Source: Casuarina equisetifolia (lineage: Eukaryota; Streptophyta; Magnoliopsida; Fagales; Casuarinaceae). From it: a DNA stretch of 64,000 bases. The notes under the pieces are model-generated. The model was not told the origin of the DNA. It searched no databases and saw only the letters and a program-made list of their open reading frames with translations. Location: assembly GCA_028551475.1 (NCBI GenBank), contig CM052354.1:31829258-31893257 (forward strand). Reading direction: 5' to 3'. The position numbers and the translations under genes are program-made. Shown in pieces: positions 10,324-22,392 of the stretch; within the stretch, counting starts at the first letter, position 1, and the number at the start of each line of letters is the position of its first letter.

Positions 10324-11471
10324 GCCCGACAACGCCGATTTCTCTCTCTCTTTCTTCTCTCTCCCCCACCCCTCCCCGCAACCCAAATCAACACCCGGCA
10401 CACTAAAATAAAAAAAGTGGCGTTGGATGAGAAAAGAGAGGTAGAAGCAATACAAAGGTTGCATGACTTGATAATTTAAAAAAATAAAAAAATAAAAAAA
10501 AAGTATTCACGGGTTTGCTTTAAGCGTGGGATGAGGAACAAGAGGACTCGCTTTAGTTCCCCTTCTCCCGTTGAATATATGTCTAATTTCATCCCATTTA
10601 CTTGAGTAGGGGAGGATTTAGTCAAAAAAATAGACCCCATTTGTATAAAGTCAGTAATCTTTTGAACTATAAAAGAAATTAATACCTTAACTTTCTGTAA
10701 CGGAAGATTTGAGACAAGATGTTCTCTCCCATCATCTCTATTATATAAAATCATGTGCTAGAGTTAGTGTCCTAAGTTCAAAGTTGTGTTCTAGATATGT
10801 GGTTTAAGGTTTTTTATAATGTCTTTTAAATTCTCTGTAAAACATAATAATTTTTGAATGGATCATATAAAATTAATGCATATGATTTCATTATTGACAA
10901 AATCAAGTATTGTAACTCAATTTTATATTGAAAAAAAGTGTTGAACTTGATTCTATACAAAAATAATCATTTAATTTGAAATCTAAAACTATCAAAAAGA
11001 TTAGTGTTGATAATAGCTTAACTTTGTGTTCTGTAAAAAATTGATTTTGTTTTTGCTTTGTTTTCACACTACAATGCAATGAACTTGAATATTGCAATTT
11101 AAAGCACAATACAACTTTGAAAATAAATAGTTAATAATTATATCATAATGAAGAGAATCCCATTTAAAATTTAATTACTCAATTATTTTAAGCATGAATA
11201 AACTATAGAGATTTTCTCAATAACAAACATTTCTTTAGTTTTTTCTTTCATACCATTTAGCGAGAAATAAAAATGCATTCCAACTAGGGATATATCAAGT
11301 ACTATTTAAGACCAAAGCCAAGATAAACATAAGGAAAAAAAGAAAAAAAAGAAAAGACAACATCTAGAAAAAGTATCATATAAAGTTATTGTCTTCATAG
11401 TTGCAAGGGCATACATTATTTACCTAAAAAGTGTCTTACTGATTATGTTTTGTTTTTGCATGCCTTTCAGT
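10324..11471. other. Spacer between RLP1 and the DUF1218-like exon
   Basis: The first 100 bp are the leader side of exon 1, with a pyrimidine run (ctctctctctttcttctctc, plus strand) near 10341. The rest is AT-rich. 10.98-11.47 kb is collinear with 21.78-22.25 kb. No gene is seen. Confidence 0.5.
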
Positions 11472-14347
11472 TCATGCTTCTTGTTGCTTGCTACCTAGTA
11501 CAAAAGTTGTAAACCAATCATGCCTTTTTGTGATTCCAAGCACAAGTCCAAATACAAATCCACATCCATATCCCATTACAACTACTTTCCAACTAAATTC
11601 AAATAAAGACTTCCAAATTTGATTATGTACAATGCTTGAAGATTGGGGATGTGATTGCTCAAAATTTTCACATTTTTTTTTATAAGGGGCTTCCACATAA
11701 ACCAAGATTATCACTGAATGAAGTATTTGGAAATGTATCAAATTGTTTTCCAAAAGGTATGAGCCCAGTGAGATGATTATGGGAAACATTAAGGAATTCA
11801 AGAAAGTTAAGTTACACAAGTTCTAAAGGAATTGCACTAGATAACTTGTTTTGAGAAAGATCTAGTGACTCTAACTTAGTTAAGTTCCCCAAGGAAAATG
11901 GTATATGACCTATAAAAAGGTTATTTGAAAGGTTAAGAAACTTTAGTCTTTTAAGATGTCCCATAACTTCTGGAATTTCTCTTTCAAATTTGTTATTTGA
12001 GAGATCAATTGCGATAAAGAAATCTAAGATTTTTTTATATGCTAGTTCATTACCTTTGTTGGTAAATGTCATTGAGAAACTATAGTAATTATATTGGGCA
12101 TAAACTTCCATGTAGGTTAAGCTTTCTTCATCAAGACTTTGCAGGGATTTCCAAGTTTTGAAGTATTGAGAGGGTAGTTGACCTCCAATGTTATTATTAA
12201 ATAGATCTATAATGTGTAAACTTAAGAAATCAAAAGCGATGTTAGAATTTCTTATTGTACCATAAAGTCTATTATATCGCAAAATGAGAACCTTCAATTC
12301 AGTTAGACCACCTAACCAAGAAGGGAAACTATCATTGACTTGATTGTCTCCCAAGTTAAGAACTTCAAGCTTAGTACAGTTAGCCAATGACCTTGGTATA
12401 GGGCCCCACAATTGATTTTGGCTAAGATCAAGCATCTTTAGTTTTTTTCCTTTAAGAAATGATTGAAGAATGGTTCCATGAAAGTTATTTCTATGTAAAT
12501 TTAGAACTAATAGAAAGCCACTTAAGTTAATTAAACATTGAAGAAGTAAGCCACTTAAGCTATTGTTTGACAAATCAAGAGTAATGATTAAACTTAGATT
12601 GCAAATCAAGTTTGGGATTTCTCTAGTCAATTTGTTATTTAAGACTAACAAGCTTAGGTAGAAGCTTTGGAATTGAACCATGGAAATTATTTCCTTCGAG
12701 TTCTAGGTTAGTTAATTGGGTATGGTTACCAACTAAAGATGGTAATGAAATATTGGTGTTGAATAAATAGAGTGAATGAAGGTTTTTCAATTTTAGTAAT
12801 AAGTTAAATTCCACTGTGTCATTCAAGTTGTTTGAGCCAAGCCAAAGATATTCAAAATTGACAAGCTTAGATATAAGCTTTGTAATTGAACCATGCAAAT
12901 TGTTTCCTTTCAGTTCTAGCTCAGTTAGTTGGGTAAGGTTACCAAGTGAAGATGGTAATGAAATATTGGTGTTGTATAAATAGAGCGAATGAAGATTTTT
13001 CAATCTTAATAACAAGTCAAAGTCTACTATGCCACTCAAGTAGATTAAGTCAAGCCTAAGATATTCAAGACTAACAAGCTTAGATAGAAGCTCATGAATT
13101 GAACCATACAACCTATTTTCTTTGAGATCTAGCATAGTTAGTTGGGTAAGGTTACTAAGTGAAGACAATATTGGTCTAGAAATGTTACATCTTATACACA
13201 TGAAAGAGGATAAGGACTTAAGGTTACTAATTGAATGCAATAGGTTACTAGGAAAAGGCATGCCATAGATTTTAAAAAATTCAAGGGGGCTACTTCTGTT
13301 AAATTCCACCAAACCTAAAGTGATATTCTCATTAAAGCCCACTTCAAGCTCCCTAAGATTAGGTAGATGGAAAATGCCAGTAGGAAACTCACCACGGAAT
13401 TTATTTTCTGATATCCGTAGTGAAAGTAATTGGGCAAGGTTTTCAAAAGACAATGGTATTAGTTTGAAAAAATTGCATTCTGTAACACCAACATGTTGCA
13501 AAAACTTAAGGTTTTTAATTGAGATTGGTAACTTACCGGAGAAACTCGTATAAGAAAGCTCTAATGATTGAAGGGGGTTGCTTTGGTTAAATTCTGGTAT
13601 ACCCCCATTGAGATCGACATTGTCGTTTAAATCAATAGATTGAAGATTAGGTAGATAGAAAATTTCAATGGGAAACTCTCCATACAAGCCACAACCACTT
13701 AGGTATAAAGATGTTAAAGAAGAGAAGTTTGCCAAAGTTGTAAGTACTTTGGAAAACATGTAAGAGTTACTAAGATGTAGTTCTTTCAAGTTTGTTAAGT
13801 TTTGAGCCATATTTTTTCAGCCAAATTTTGAAAGCTCCAAAAAATTGTTTGAGAGGTCCAAGGAAACTAATTTAGAGAGTTCCAAAATTTCTAAAAGGAT
13901 TTGACCAAAAGATCTAGAGGAAGACAGATTGAGGCTTGTTAGCGTTGAAAGATGTGTAAAACCAATTGAGATTTTACAATATGTGAAGTCATTGTCAGCA
14001 AGGTTAAGCTTTTGGAGGTGAATGAGTTGGAAGAGACTACTATTGGAATTTATGATACCAAGAAGACAACTACTACTAAGGTCAAGGCTCACCACATGAC
14101 CTGTGTTCTCGTCATACTTGATCCCACTCCATTTGCAGCAATTGTTACTTTCAGACACCTAGAAAGAAACCTTCGAATAGTTAGAGGAATAACCAAATTC
14201 AACACAATCACTAATAGGATTTTCTTTGAATTGCAACAAGGCCAAGCTTTCATTATCATGGCACAACGGCTGCATAAAGGAAAAGAATGCCAACAAATAT
14301 ATGATAAATAGTGAGTATAAGTTCACAAAGAAGAATAAGGAAAGCAA
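11472..14347 (-). pseudogene. RLP1: LRR receptor-like protein pseudogene
   Basis: A paralogue of RLP2 and RLP3 with the same order: hydrophobic leader, QPLCHDNESLALLQFKE, CCKWSGIK, LRRs, island, C-terminal cap, membrane helix and short tail. Lesions relative to the paralogues: no ATG at the leader; TGG>TAG at 14159-14161; in-frame TGA at 13817-13819; a deletion of about 0.45 kb near 12675 that fuses KLVSL to NNKLT and changes frame; CAA>TAA at 11812-11814; and TAA at 11680-11682 followed by a 1-nt gain in an A-run, with the tail (KCENFEQ ... GYGCGFVFGLVLGITKRHDW) in another frame. Not translatable as a receptor. Confidence 0.9.
12743..13168 (-). repeat. 213-bp tandem LRR repeats in RLP1
   Basis: Two full copies (12956-13168 and 12743-12955) of a 71-codon unit run from S/P-S-L-x-N-x-TQLT to LHSLYLYNTNISL, each equal to three LRRs. 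A third copy is cut by the deletion near 12675. The period was measured between matching acaagtc/ataagtt sites at 13012 and 12799. Confidence 0.8.
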
Positions 14348-15929
14348 AAAAAAATAAGCAATTATCTTTTACTAAATGTGGTTTAGGTCTTTCCCATCTC
14401 CACTTTAGTATCACCAACTTCAAATATTTTTATTTTGCCTCACATAATTTCTCATGATCAAATAATTTCTCACAAAGTTATCTCATGGAAAATTTGCAGC
14501 AATAGTAAATCACACCAAATCTTAGAGTTAGCCATGTCATATTTAATGATTCTAAGCCTTCAACGCAAGTCGTTCTCTAAAATATTATTCTCACACTTAT
14601 TTTTATTTTTTACAAAAAAGGTCCCATTTTCTAGTTGGACAACTTAAAATTGAAAACATAATTATTAAGATTTATATACATAATCATTAAATAATTTAGT
14701 TTGTATAGTTTAAGATTTTCTCTTATTATATTAGCATAATTTTCTCTCCTTATTTCTCACTTATTCTATATCTTGAGATTAAATCTAATTAGTAAAATTC
14801 TTCAATATCTTTTATTTTATACCTCTATTTCTATAACTTAAAAAAAAATAAGTTGCTCACTTTCCCTTTACTAGTATAGAAAACAAGGAAGAAATAGTAA
14901 GAAATGCTAATAGTTTCTTTTGATCAACTCTTCACATATTCTTTTGTAGTTCATTGTCCTTTTCTAATCTAATATATTAATCAAAATTTTGTGCTGAAAA
15001 GAAAATCTATTAGATTTCCCTAACCCCACAAACTATAAAATATGAACCTACAACATGTTTTAGTACAAACCCATGCCCAAACTAAACCCCGAAATCAAAC
15101 TCAAATTCCGACATCAAACTTAAAACCAAAAACAACTCTGTAATTCTATACTGCGTAACGTATCGCTACTAACAAAACAAAATAGAAAAATAAACCCTAT
15201 AAAAAACCACCAAGTAAGAGCACGGAAATAGAAAAAGATGCCGATTTGAGGGAAGAACATGGTAGCTGTCAAGAAAGGGGCTAACTAACCCATTCTATAC
15301 TTCGCCTACAGGATATTGGAAACCAGAGAAGGGAATGATAGCCAGGACCAAGACAATGGTTGGATTCTTCTAAAATGATAGATGATTTTGCGGTTCAGAG
15401 ATAGATACTTTAAATAAAAAAGTTCCGAAAAATGATTAGCAACTTTTGTAGCATGGTTTGGAATAGTCTAAAACCTGGTGTTAATTTCTATAATTATAGC
15501 TTCTCAGATATAACTGGTTTCAATCTTTCGATATTTATGAAGTTTTTTGAAGGCAATGGCCAGCGCAGTTTCGTTACGATTTCTATACTGGTAATTCTTT
15601 CATCCTTGTTCATGCTATTCCTGTCATCTGCGTTCTCTGTAATTTCTATCCATAGACGATTTTATTTTTCGATGTTTGAATTCTATCCCATGAAAATCCG
15701 CAACTTATATCTGTGTTAGTGCACATGTAATTAATATTCGAACAATTTGTCACTGCAATTTCGCCATGCTCTGGCAAAACGGTTTTGACGTTAGAACAGA
15801 TCCTAAGCAGAGAAAATGAATAAACGCAAACCGACACAACCCTTTTATCCAAAGCCCCCATAACAAGTCAAAGAAGAGAGACGGTTTAAGATTAGGAAAC
15901 CAAGAAATTGATGAGCAAGACAAACTCAC
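14348..15929 (-). other. Region between signal-peptide exon and RLP1
   Basis: The first 100 bp left of RLP1 carry the leader-module core (tctttta-ctaaatgtggtttagg). The remainder is collinear with 25.7-27.16 kb and partly with 45.5-47.35 kb. No second DUF1218 exon is seen. If the exon at 15930-16016 is spliced to RLP1, this is the intron. Confidence 0.5.
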
Positions 15930-16016
15930 CTTGGTCCTTTGCTCAGGAGCAACAGCAGCAGCAAAAGGTATCAGATTGAAGAGAAACACCACGACCAGGA
16001 ACAGCGTGGAAGCCAT
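15930..16016 (-). CDS. DUF1218-like first exon (signal peptide), copy beside RLP1
   Basis: ATG at 16016 opens 29 codons: MASTLFLVVVFLFNLIPFAA, then AVAPEQRTK, a hydrophobic N-terminal segment, and a gtgag donor follows directly at 15929. Compared with the copy at 27 kb one Arg codon is missing in frame. A TATA-containing leader module lies upstream. The matching second exon is absent between here and RLP1, so the fragment is either an orphan or a donor exon for a chimeric transcript. Confidence 0.65.
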
Positions 16017-16420
16017 GCCTGTCTGTCTGTCTGTCTGTCTGTATCTCTCCCCTCTGTTACTATTCGCACACTGTAACACAAAAAGATAAAAGAAAGATTT
16101 GAGGATAAGCTCACGAAGTCGAACAGAGAAGGAAAAAAGCAACAATCTTCTGTTGAACGTGGTTTAGTTCTTAAATGAACATACATTCATACATTGAAGT
16201 GAATATATAAGCTTTTATAAATTGAACTACTGTACGGTTTATAGCATAACTTCATGACGCCTTCCCACTATAGGTTAATTTCTTTCCCATATTCAGTTTA
16301 GCCTCCATATCTTAAAAATTTCGTGTCCACCCCTTATGATTTTTAGTCAAGTCGTCTCATAAAAAAGTTGCAAGAGTGGCGGGCCGCACCACTTTTTATT
16401 CAGTGTCGGCCACAACACTT
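16017..16420 (-). promoter_or_regulatory. Promoter-leader module with (GTCT)n leader
   Basis: On the minus strand, TATAAAAG (cttttata at 16212-16219) is followed about 200 bp later by the exon ATG, giving room for a start site and a leader of about 170 nt. Between them are the gaacgtggtttag core, a capturable short frame (FSVRLRELIL) and a tgtc microsatellite at about 16019-16044. The same arrangement recurs at 27.25-27.64 and 60.30-60.64 kb. Confidence 0.6.
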
Positions 16421-18025
16421 TAAATCACATCCATTTCTAAAGGATGATTCACACATTTTTTACCATTTCTATTTTAAATTTAAACTCTCAGACAAATAAA
16501 CGTTCACATTATTATTCATTATCTTCTAAAAAGGTCGAGAATAACAAAAAAAAGTGTGTAACCATTTATAAAAAGAACTCTAGTGTAAAATAACCTCTCT
16601 TAGTCTAGAGTTCTTCGTACATTACTGTACTTTATCGTAAAAAATTAACTTAAAATAAACAAGAAAGGCCGTAGACAAAAATAAAATGAAATAAAAAATG
16701 ATTGTAAATCGAAGCTAGTAAGCAAGTAATGAGGATAGTTTTTCCAAGTTGTCCAAAGCCCCATATTGGTTTTAGTTTCTGTCAAAAAGTTAATTTGCTA
16801 TTCCTTTTGTCTTTAGCCTAACAAGCAATAGGCTTTCATGAATTTGAATGTCATAATAGTTGATAATCATGCTACATTAATGAATACCTTAAGCACAATG
16901 CACAAATATAAAATATATATATATATATATATATATAACAAAAAAATTTCTATTTTAAAAGTAAAAAAATAACAAAAAAAACAGCACTTTATTTATTCAC
17001 TAACTTAGAGAAAGTAATTATTGTACCTACTAAATTAAAAGAAAGTTAATAGATACATACTAAGCCTAAAAGAGTTTATGATAATGTTTTCTATCATCAT
17101 GAAGACAGTGTAAACAAAAGAAGGGAAGACTTTTGTATTGAATTATGTTAGATTAGTCATTCAAAAACTTTGAATTAAAAACAAATTGTGGTTTTAATAA
17201 TTTTTAACAAATATTAAAATTAATACATCTACATTAACATGACATTAGTTGTTTTGTTCATTTTTAGTTTTCTCTTAGTTTGGTTCTTGTAATCTATTGT
17301 AAATGTTCCTAGATTTTCAAATTTTTTGGTTATCGTTACTTTTTATGAGTCATAATGGGTTCTTTAATTAATGAAATGATTCCAAAATCCTTTAAAGCTT
17401 ATTCTGGAGTTATATGCATTCAATACATTAAGTTAAAATTGAAGTCTTTTAGCTTATTAGGCATCTGATTTTTCTAAATGATGCCTACAAAATCCTAAGC
17501 TAAATTGTTTTAAGATTTTAATATAGACTGATAGTAAGTTCAGCATTACAAAACCAACTTTACTTGGATTAGCATGAGGTTAGAGTAAATAAACAAAGGC
17601 TAACCTTTTGCTTTTCTTAAGCTTTCTCTAAAAAGAAAAGACACTTCTATTAGATAATGATCATGTTGTATAACTTAATAGGCATACTTTGGTTTATAAA
17701 GCGATAGAGAATTGAAAGAGTGAATCACAATTATATTCCTCTAAAATGTTATAGAGATAGCATATGTTGAATGCAACAAGTGATTATAAATTGTCTATAG
17801 TAAATTTTATGAAAATTTTATGAAATTTGTAAAGTGCTATCAACTAGAACATCTCCTACTAATTTTATAATCATGCGAATGCAATTTCATTTCTATTCTT
17901 CACTTTTTTATCAATTCAATGGGTGGAAAAATGTCTTGTGAGTCCAACTCCTTTTGTCTAAGAGTTAAATGTTATGTCAATAAAATTGCTTTCAAACAAT
18001 GGTAGACCACACCACCTCCTAGTGT
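16421..18025. repeat. Non-coding right part of tandem unit 1
   Basis: This is collinear with about 27.64-29.1 kb, sharing for example agcctaacaagcaataggctt. It contains an (AT)n microsatellite at about 16912-16935. It ends at the unit junction near 18025, where cctcctagtgttgtcaaaa meets the start of the next unit. No gene is seen. Confidence 0.65.
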
Positions 18026-20199
18026 TGTCAAAAAAGAAGGCTGGCAGACTCATGATTCAGGTGTTAGAAGACAACCCAATTCCGTCTTCCTCAACTACAA
18101 CTAACATGTCAAAGCTGAATCATAAGAGAATATATTCGTGTGTCATGTTGAGAATTCAAACAAAATGTTAAAGAGTATAAAGAAGCATGTTATACAATCT
18201 TCTTGATATAAAAAATTACATCTTTTTACTTGTTTTTATACAAAAATAGAACCCAGAGGTAAAAATCTTATGAAAAAAAATTAAAATAAATACTTTCATG
18301 CTATCGTATAAATGCTTTTAACAAAATGCTGAAAATCTTGTAATTTTTAACATTTCTATCTTGAACAAATTCAACACAATTACTTCTACTTATTCATCTT
18401 TTATGAACAATCCAACTGGAATGTAGATCCACCACAACAACCATCTGGAAAGCAAAATAGCAGCTCCATTATAGCGAAACGAGAATGCTAGTTATGACGT
18501 TCCAGCGTAGGTTCCAACCTGCTTCCTTTGCCTCTTTCTCCGGAACTTTGACAGCCAGCCTTGATGTTGCCGGGAAGCTTACAACTACAGTGACTTTTCA
18601 GATTTTGCCCTAATGCCTCTGCTTCTTCAGCGGAAAATAAGCTTTATCTCTTTCGCCATGACGGAGATGTACCAAGTACAGATCGACATGACGCACAATT
18701 GTGATTACTGTCAAGCCAAAGGCCCCATGGGGTCATACCCGAAAGCCATTTCATCCAACAACCTTGGTGTCACATCCTGTGAATTGCAAATTTCTCTCTT
18801 TTCTTGATAACCAATATTAGAGTTGCTGCAGAATGACAACCGTCGGAAAGAGAGACGAAAAAGTGAGAATGTTTAGAAAGCTTAATTTTATAACAAATTA
18901 TATTTTAAAAGTAATGAATCTTTTTCTTTTATAAGGGGAATTTCTTAAAATGATTAGCAAATATAAGGCTTTTACCATATTATTTTTAACATGTTTCCTA
19001 ATTTCAAGGATGAGAAAATATTTTTTGTGTGAATAATTATCTGAAATTTATAGATATTATATTTAAATCAAGTGTTAATACCATGTTAAAAAATTTATTA
19101 TCACCAAATGGCAACTCATGTAAAGATTTTTTTCCTTATAAAAAGAATTCTAAAATGAAGTTATAGTTGCCAACCTCGTGATTCACAAGCCTTCTAGGAT
19201 GTTCTTTCAATTATGTGCAACTCAAGTATTTTCTAAATCCATGCAATAGTGTGAACTAAAGTTGAAACCGCCTCATCAACATCATTAGAGTGAGTTCTAG
19301 AAGAAACATGAGACATGTTATCCTTTTTCATGGGATATTCATTAGAAAGATGTAAACAATTAGGCACCACCTATACAACAATCACAAACAATACAAAAGA
19401 TTGTATTTAATTAAAGATAAATTATTTTTAAGTCTATAAAGAAACTATATTTTTTTTTTTACTTGAGGAGCTTTATATATTTAAGAACTACTATAAAGTT
19501 TATTTTCTTTTACATTTTATTTTTTTCCTTTAATCATTATAATATCTCATCAAGTTCTACAATACACATAAAAATTATCCCAATCTTTTATTTATAGAAG
19601 ATATTAAATAATCTTTAAAAATAATAATTAACTTACATCATTAATATCTTGAACTAGTATCCTTCATATATGTTTTGCCCTTATATGATTTAAAACTAAA
19701 AGAATGACTTTGCTAATAAGGATACCTTTCAAGTTGTCTATAAATATATAAGCTTGAAAAGTCCCGTAAACTATGTCACTAGATGAACCATTATAACGAT
19801 TAGGATAAAAAAAAGGGAGCCACTAGAAAGGAAAATTTCTTTGACAACTCTTGTGCATTGAATCTCTAAATAGTGATAACTTGTTGTCTCTTATAAACCT
19901 AGAGATTGGTTTATCTTGGAACATGTAATATCCCTAGTGTTCTAAATATTTATTACGTGCATGTGCTGTTCAATCCACGTAAATTTCTCACCAGGTTGAA
20001 CAAACAATATGAGATATTCAATCAATGTGAATATAATAACTACTCTAAACATTAGGAATAGGAATATATAGCACATTTTCTGGATGATTTTCAAGCAAGC
20101 CAAGGCTCATCAATCTAGTATTTACTTTGTAAATTCAAATAAAGCTATATCTCTATGCACAACAAATTCCAAAATGTAAAAAAGTGGGAAATCACTTAC
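18026..20199. repeat. Left part of tandem unit 2, with empty LTR site
   Basis: This is collinear with 5.24-6.58 and 8.02-8.90 kb. The single acatg at 19313-19317 marks the site occupied by the solo LTR in unit 1. No frame is conserved between the copies, so no protein gene is called. Confidence 0.8.
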
Positions 20200-21565
20200 C
20201 AACAGGTGATAAATAAGCAGATCACTCATGACTGAGAACCACTTGGTCTCAAAGCTTTACCCAGCACAACCATCGGCTAACCATTTGGAATAGGAATAAT
20301 CCCGCACCAAATCCGGTTGTGATGTCAAAATCATAAGCAAAATAATATTGATTTTCAGTCTGAACCGGCTGGCCCTGTAAGGAGAATCAACACTTGTGTC
20401 AGGACTTTCTAGAGAGTATAAAAGATCTACCTTAGTTTCCAATTCGTTAACAAATTCTCGGTTCTAAGTTTAGGTTCTGCCCCATCTCAAAATACAACCG
20501 AAAGAAAAGAAAATTCTGTGGGCAGGCGTTAAGAAAACATAAGACAACCAATCTGAACGAACAACACAACCCACTGTTTTCCCCACCTTCAAATTCACGC
20601 ATAAGATGCTCAGTTTGTTTTGGTCTTAATGACCTTCTAAATTTTTATTGTTCCATTCAACTTTTAAGATGTCTCATCCAAGTCAATGTTGATGTCAAAC
20701 AAAATTACCATGTATTGCGAATCTTGTTGAGGTTAAGAAAGGATTAGATTCAAGATTTAAGTGTCAGCACAGCCTCTTCCACGATTTCACACATTATGCA
20801 GTCAAGATATCTTGTCTCAATGTTCTTCCCAAAAAGCATAACTCAAGTTTGAAATAAGTTGCAGTTGAAAGATGTTGATGAGAATGACCTGGAAAGGATT
20901 ACATCCAGAAATTTGAGAGAAACAGAACTAAGAAAGGGGTCCTGGTAGAAAACTGTCCAAATAATTTAACAGTGGTAGAGAAGAGATCCTGACAAGACAG
21001 TTTTGGCAGTATGGCATACTGCGTTGGTCAACACACGGGAGGCGAAGTCCTGTGCCAAAGCCAGTCTAATCCTCCCAGGATCGAACGGAAGACACGCTCG
21101 TGTAGAGGCGCAATAACACGGACAGACATCAAATCAATTTTTTTTGTTTGTTTGTCCTGTTCCAGAAATAACGGAGTTACTGTAATCCTGTAATGGTAGA
21201 AGGTACTCTATCACAGGTCCAGTACTGAAGTTTACAAATAGGTGGAGACAGAAAGACCTGGCTTTTAAGTCCTATGGCCCAAGCTTCGGGACATATATCA
21301 TAATCTGGGACTCTAATTCAGCAACTGGGGTCTTTTCAGCGGATCCTAAAGCAGAGAAACTGAAAGAACTCAAAACAAGACAGGACTTTTTACCAAAGCT
21401 TACAAACCAACATATCAAAGCAGAAACAGTTTCAAATTAGAAAACCATCAAATCGATGGACAAGATAAAGTCACCTTGGTCCTTCTCTGCTCAGTAGCAA
21501 CAGCAAGAGCAGAAGCTATCAGATCGAAGATAAACCCCTCTACCAGCAACAACTTTCGAAGCCAT
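20200..21565 (-). pseudogene. DUF1218-like gene, copy 2 (two exons, frameshifted)
   Basis: This is the paralogue of the copy at 8902-10323 in tandem unit 2. Exon 1 (21475-21565) starts MASKVVAG but is 91 nt, carrying the same shift as copy 1, and ends at a gtgac donor. Exon 2 (20200-20374) lies between a ccttacag acceptor and a gtaagt donor and is closer to family consensus than copy 1 (FDITTGFGAGLFLFQMVS). It carries the same 1-nt loss before the ALRPSG region. Both copies share the lesions, so the gene was dead before the 11 kb duplication. No third exon is recognised. Confidence 0.7.
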
Positions 21566-22251
21566 GTCCGACAGTGCCGATTTCTCTTCCCCCCGACCCA
21601 AACACACACCATTCTCACAACAGTAACACAAAAAGAAAAGTAGCGATGGGTGAAAAAAGAGAAGCAGAAGTAACACGAAGGTTGTATGACATTATAATTT
21701 TTTTTTAAAAAAGGTAATAATTGGAACTACCAGCTTAGGTTTGATATAATTGGCTTTTTTTTACTACCAAAAACATTAGTGTTGATAATAGCTTAAGTTT
21801 GTGTTCTATAAAAAATTGATTTTGTATTTGTTTTGTTTTCACACTACACTAGAATGAACTTGAGTATTGCAATTCGAAGCATACTACAACTTTGAAAATA
21901 AATAGTCAATAATTATGTCATAATGAAGAGAATCTCATTTAAAATCTAATGACTCAATTATTATAAACATGAATACACTATAGAGTTTTTCTCAAATTAA
22001 ATAAACAAACATTTCTTCCGATTTTTCTTCCATACCATTTAGCGAGAAATAAAAATACTTTCCAACTAGGAATGCCTCAAGTAGTATCTCAAACCAAAGC
22101 CAAGATCAATAGAATGAAAAAAAAAGAAAAGAAAAGACAACATTTGGAAAAAGTATCATATAAAGTTATTATCTTCATAGTTGCAAAGGCATACATTATT
22201 TACCTAGAAAGTGTTTTATTGATTGTGTTTAGGTTTTGCATTACTTCTAGT
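21566..22251. other. Spacer between RLP2 and the DUF1218-like exon
   Basis: This is collinear with 10.32-11.47 kb but about 460 bp shorter. AT-rich, no gene seen. The RLP2 terminator should lie here. Confidence 0.5.
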
Positions 22252-22392
22252 TCATGCTTCTTGTTGCTTGTTGCCTACTACAAAAGTTGTAAACCAATCA
22301 TGCTTCTTTGTAATTCCAAGTACAAGTCCAACTGCAAATCCACATCCATATCCCATTGCAACTACTTTCCAATTGAATTCAAATAAAGACTT
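22252..22392 (-). pseudogene. Stranded membrane anchor and tail of RLP2
   Basis: The frame of RLP2 continues open for 46 codons beyond its TGA and ends at a second TGA (22252-22254). It encodes KSLFEFNWKVV, then GYGCGFAVGLVLGITKKHDW with GxxxG spacing typical of RLP membrane helices, and a short tail ending QQEA. This equals the tails of RLP1 and RLP3, so the segment was coding until recently. Confidence 0.85.
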
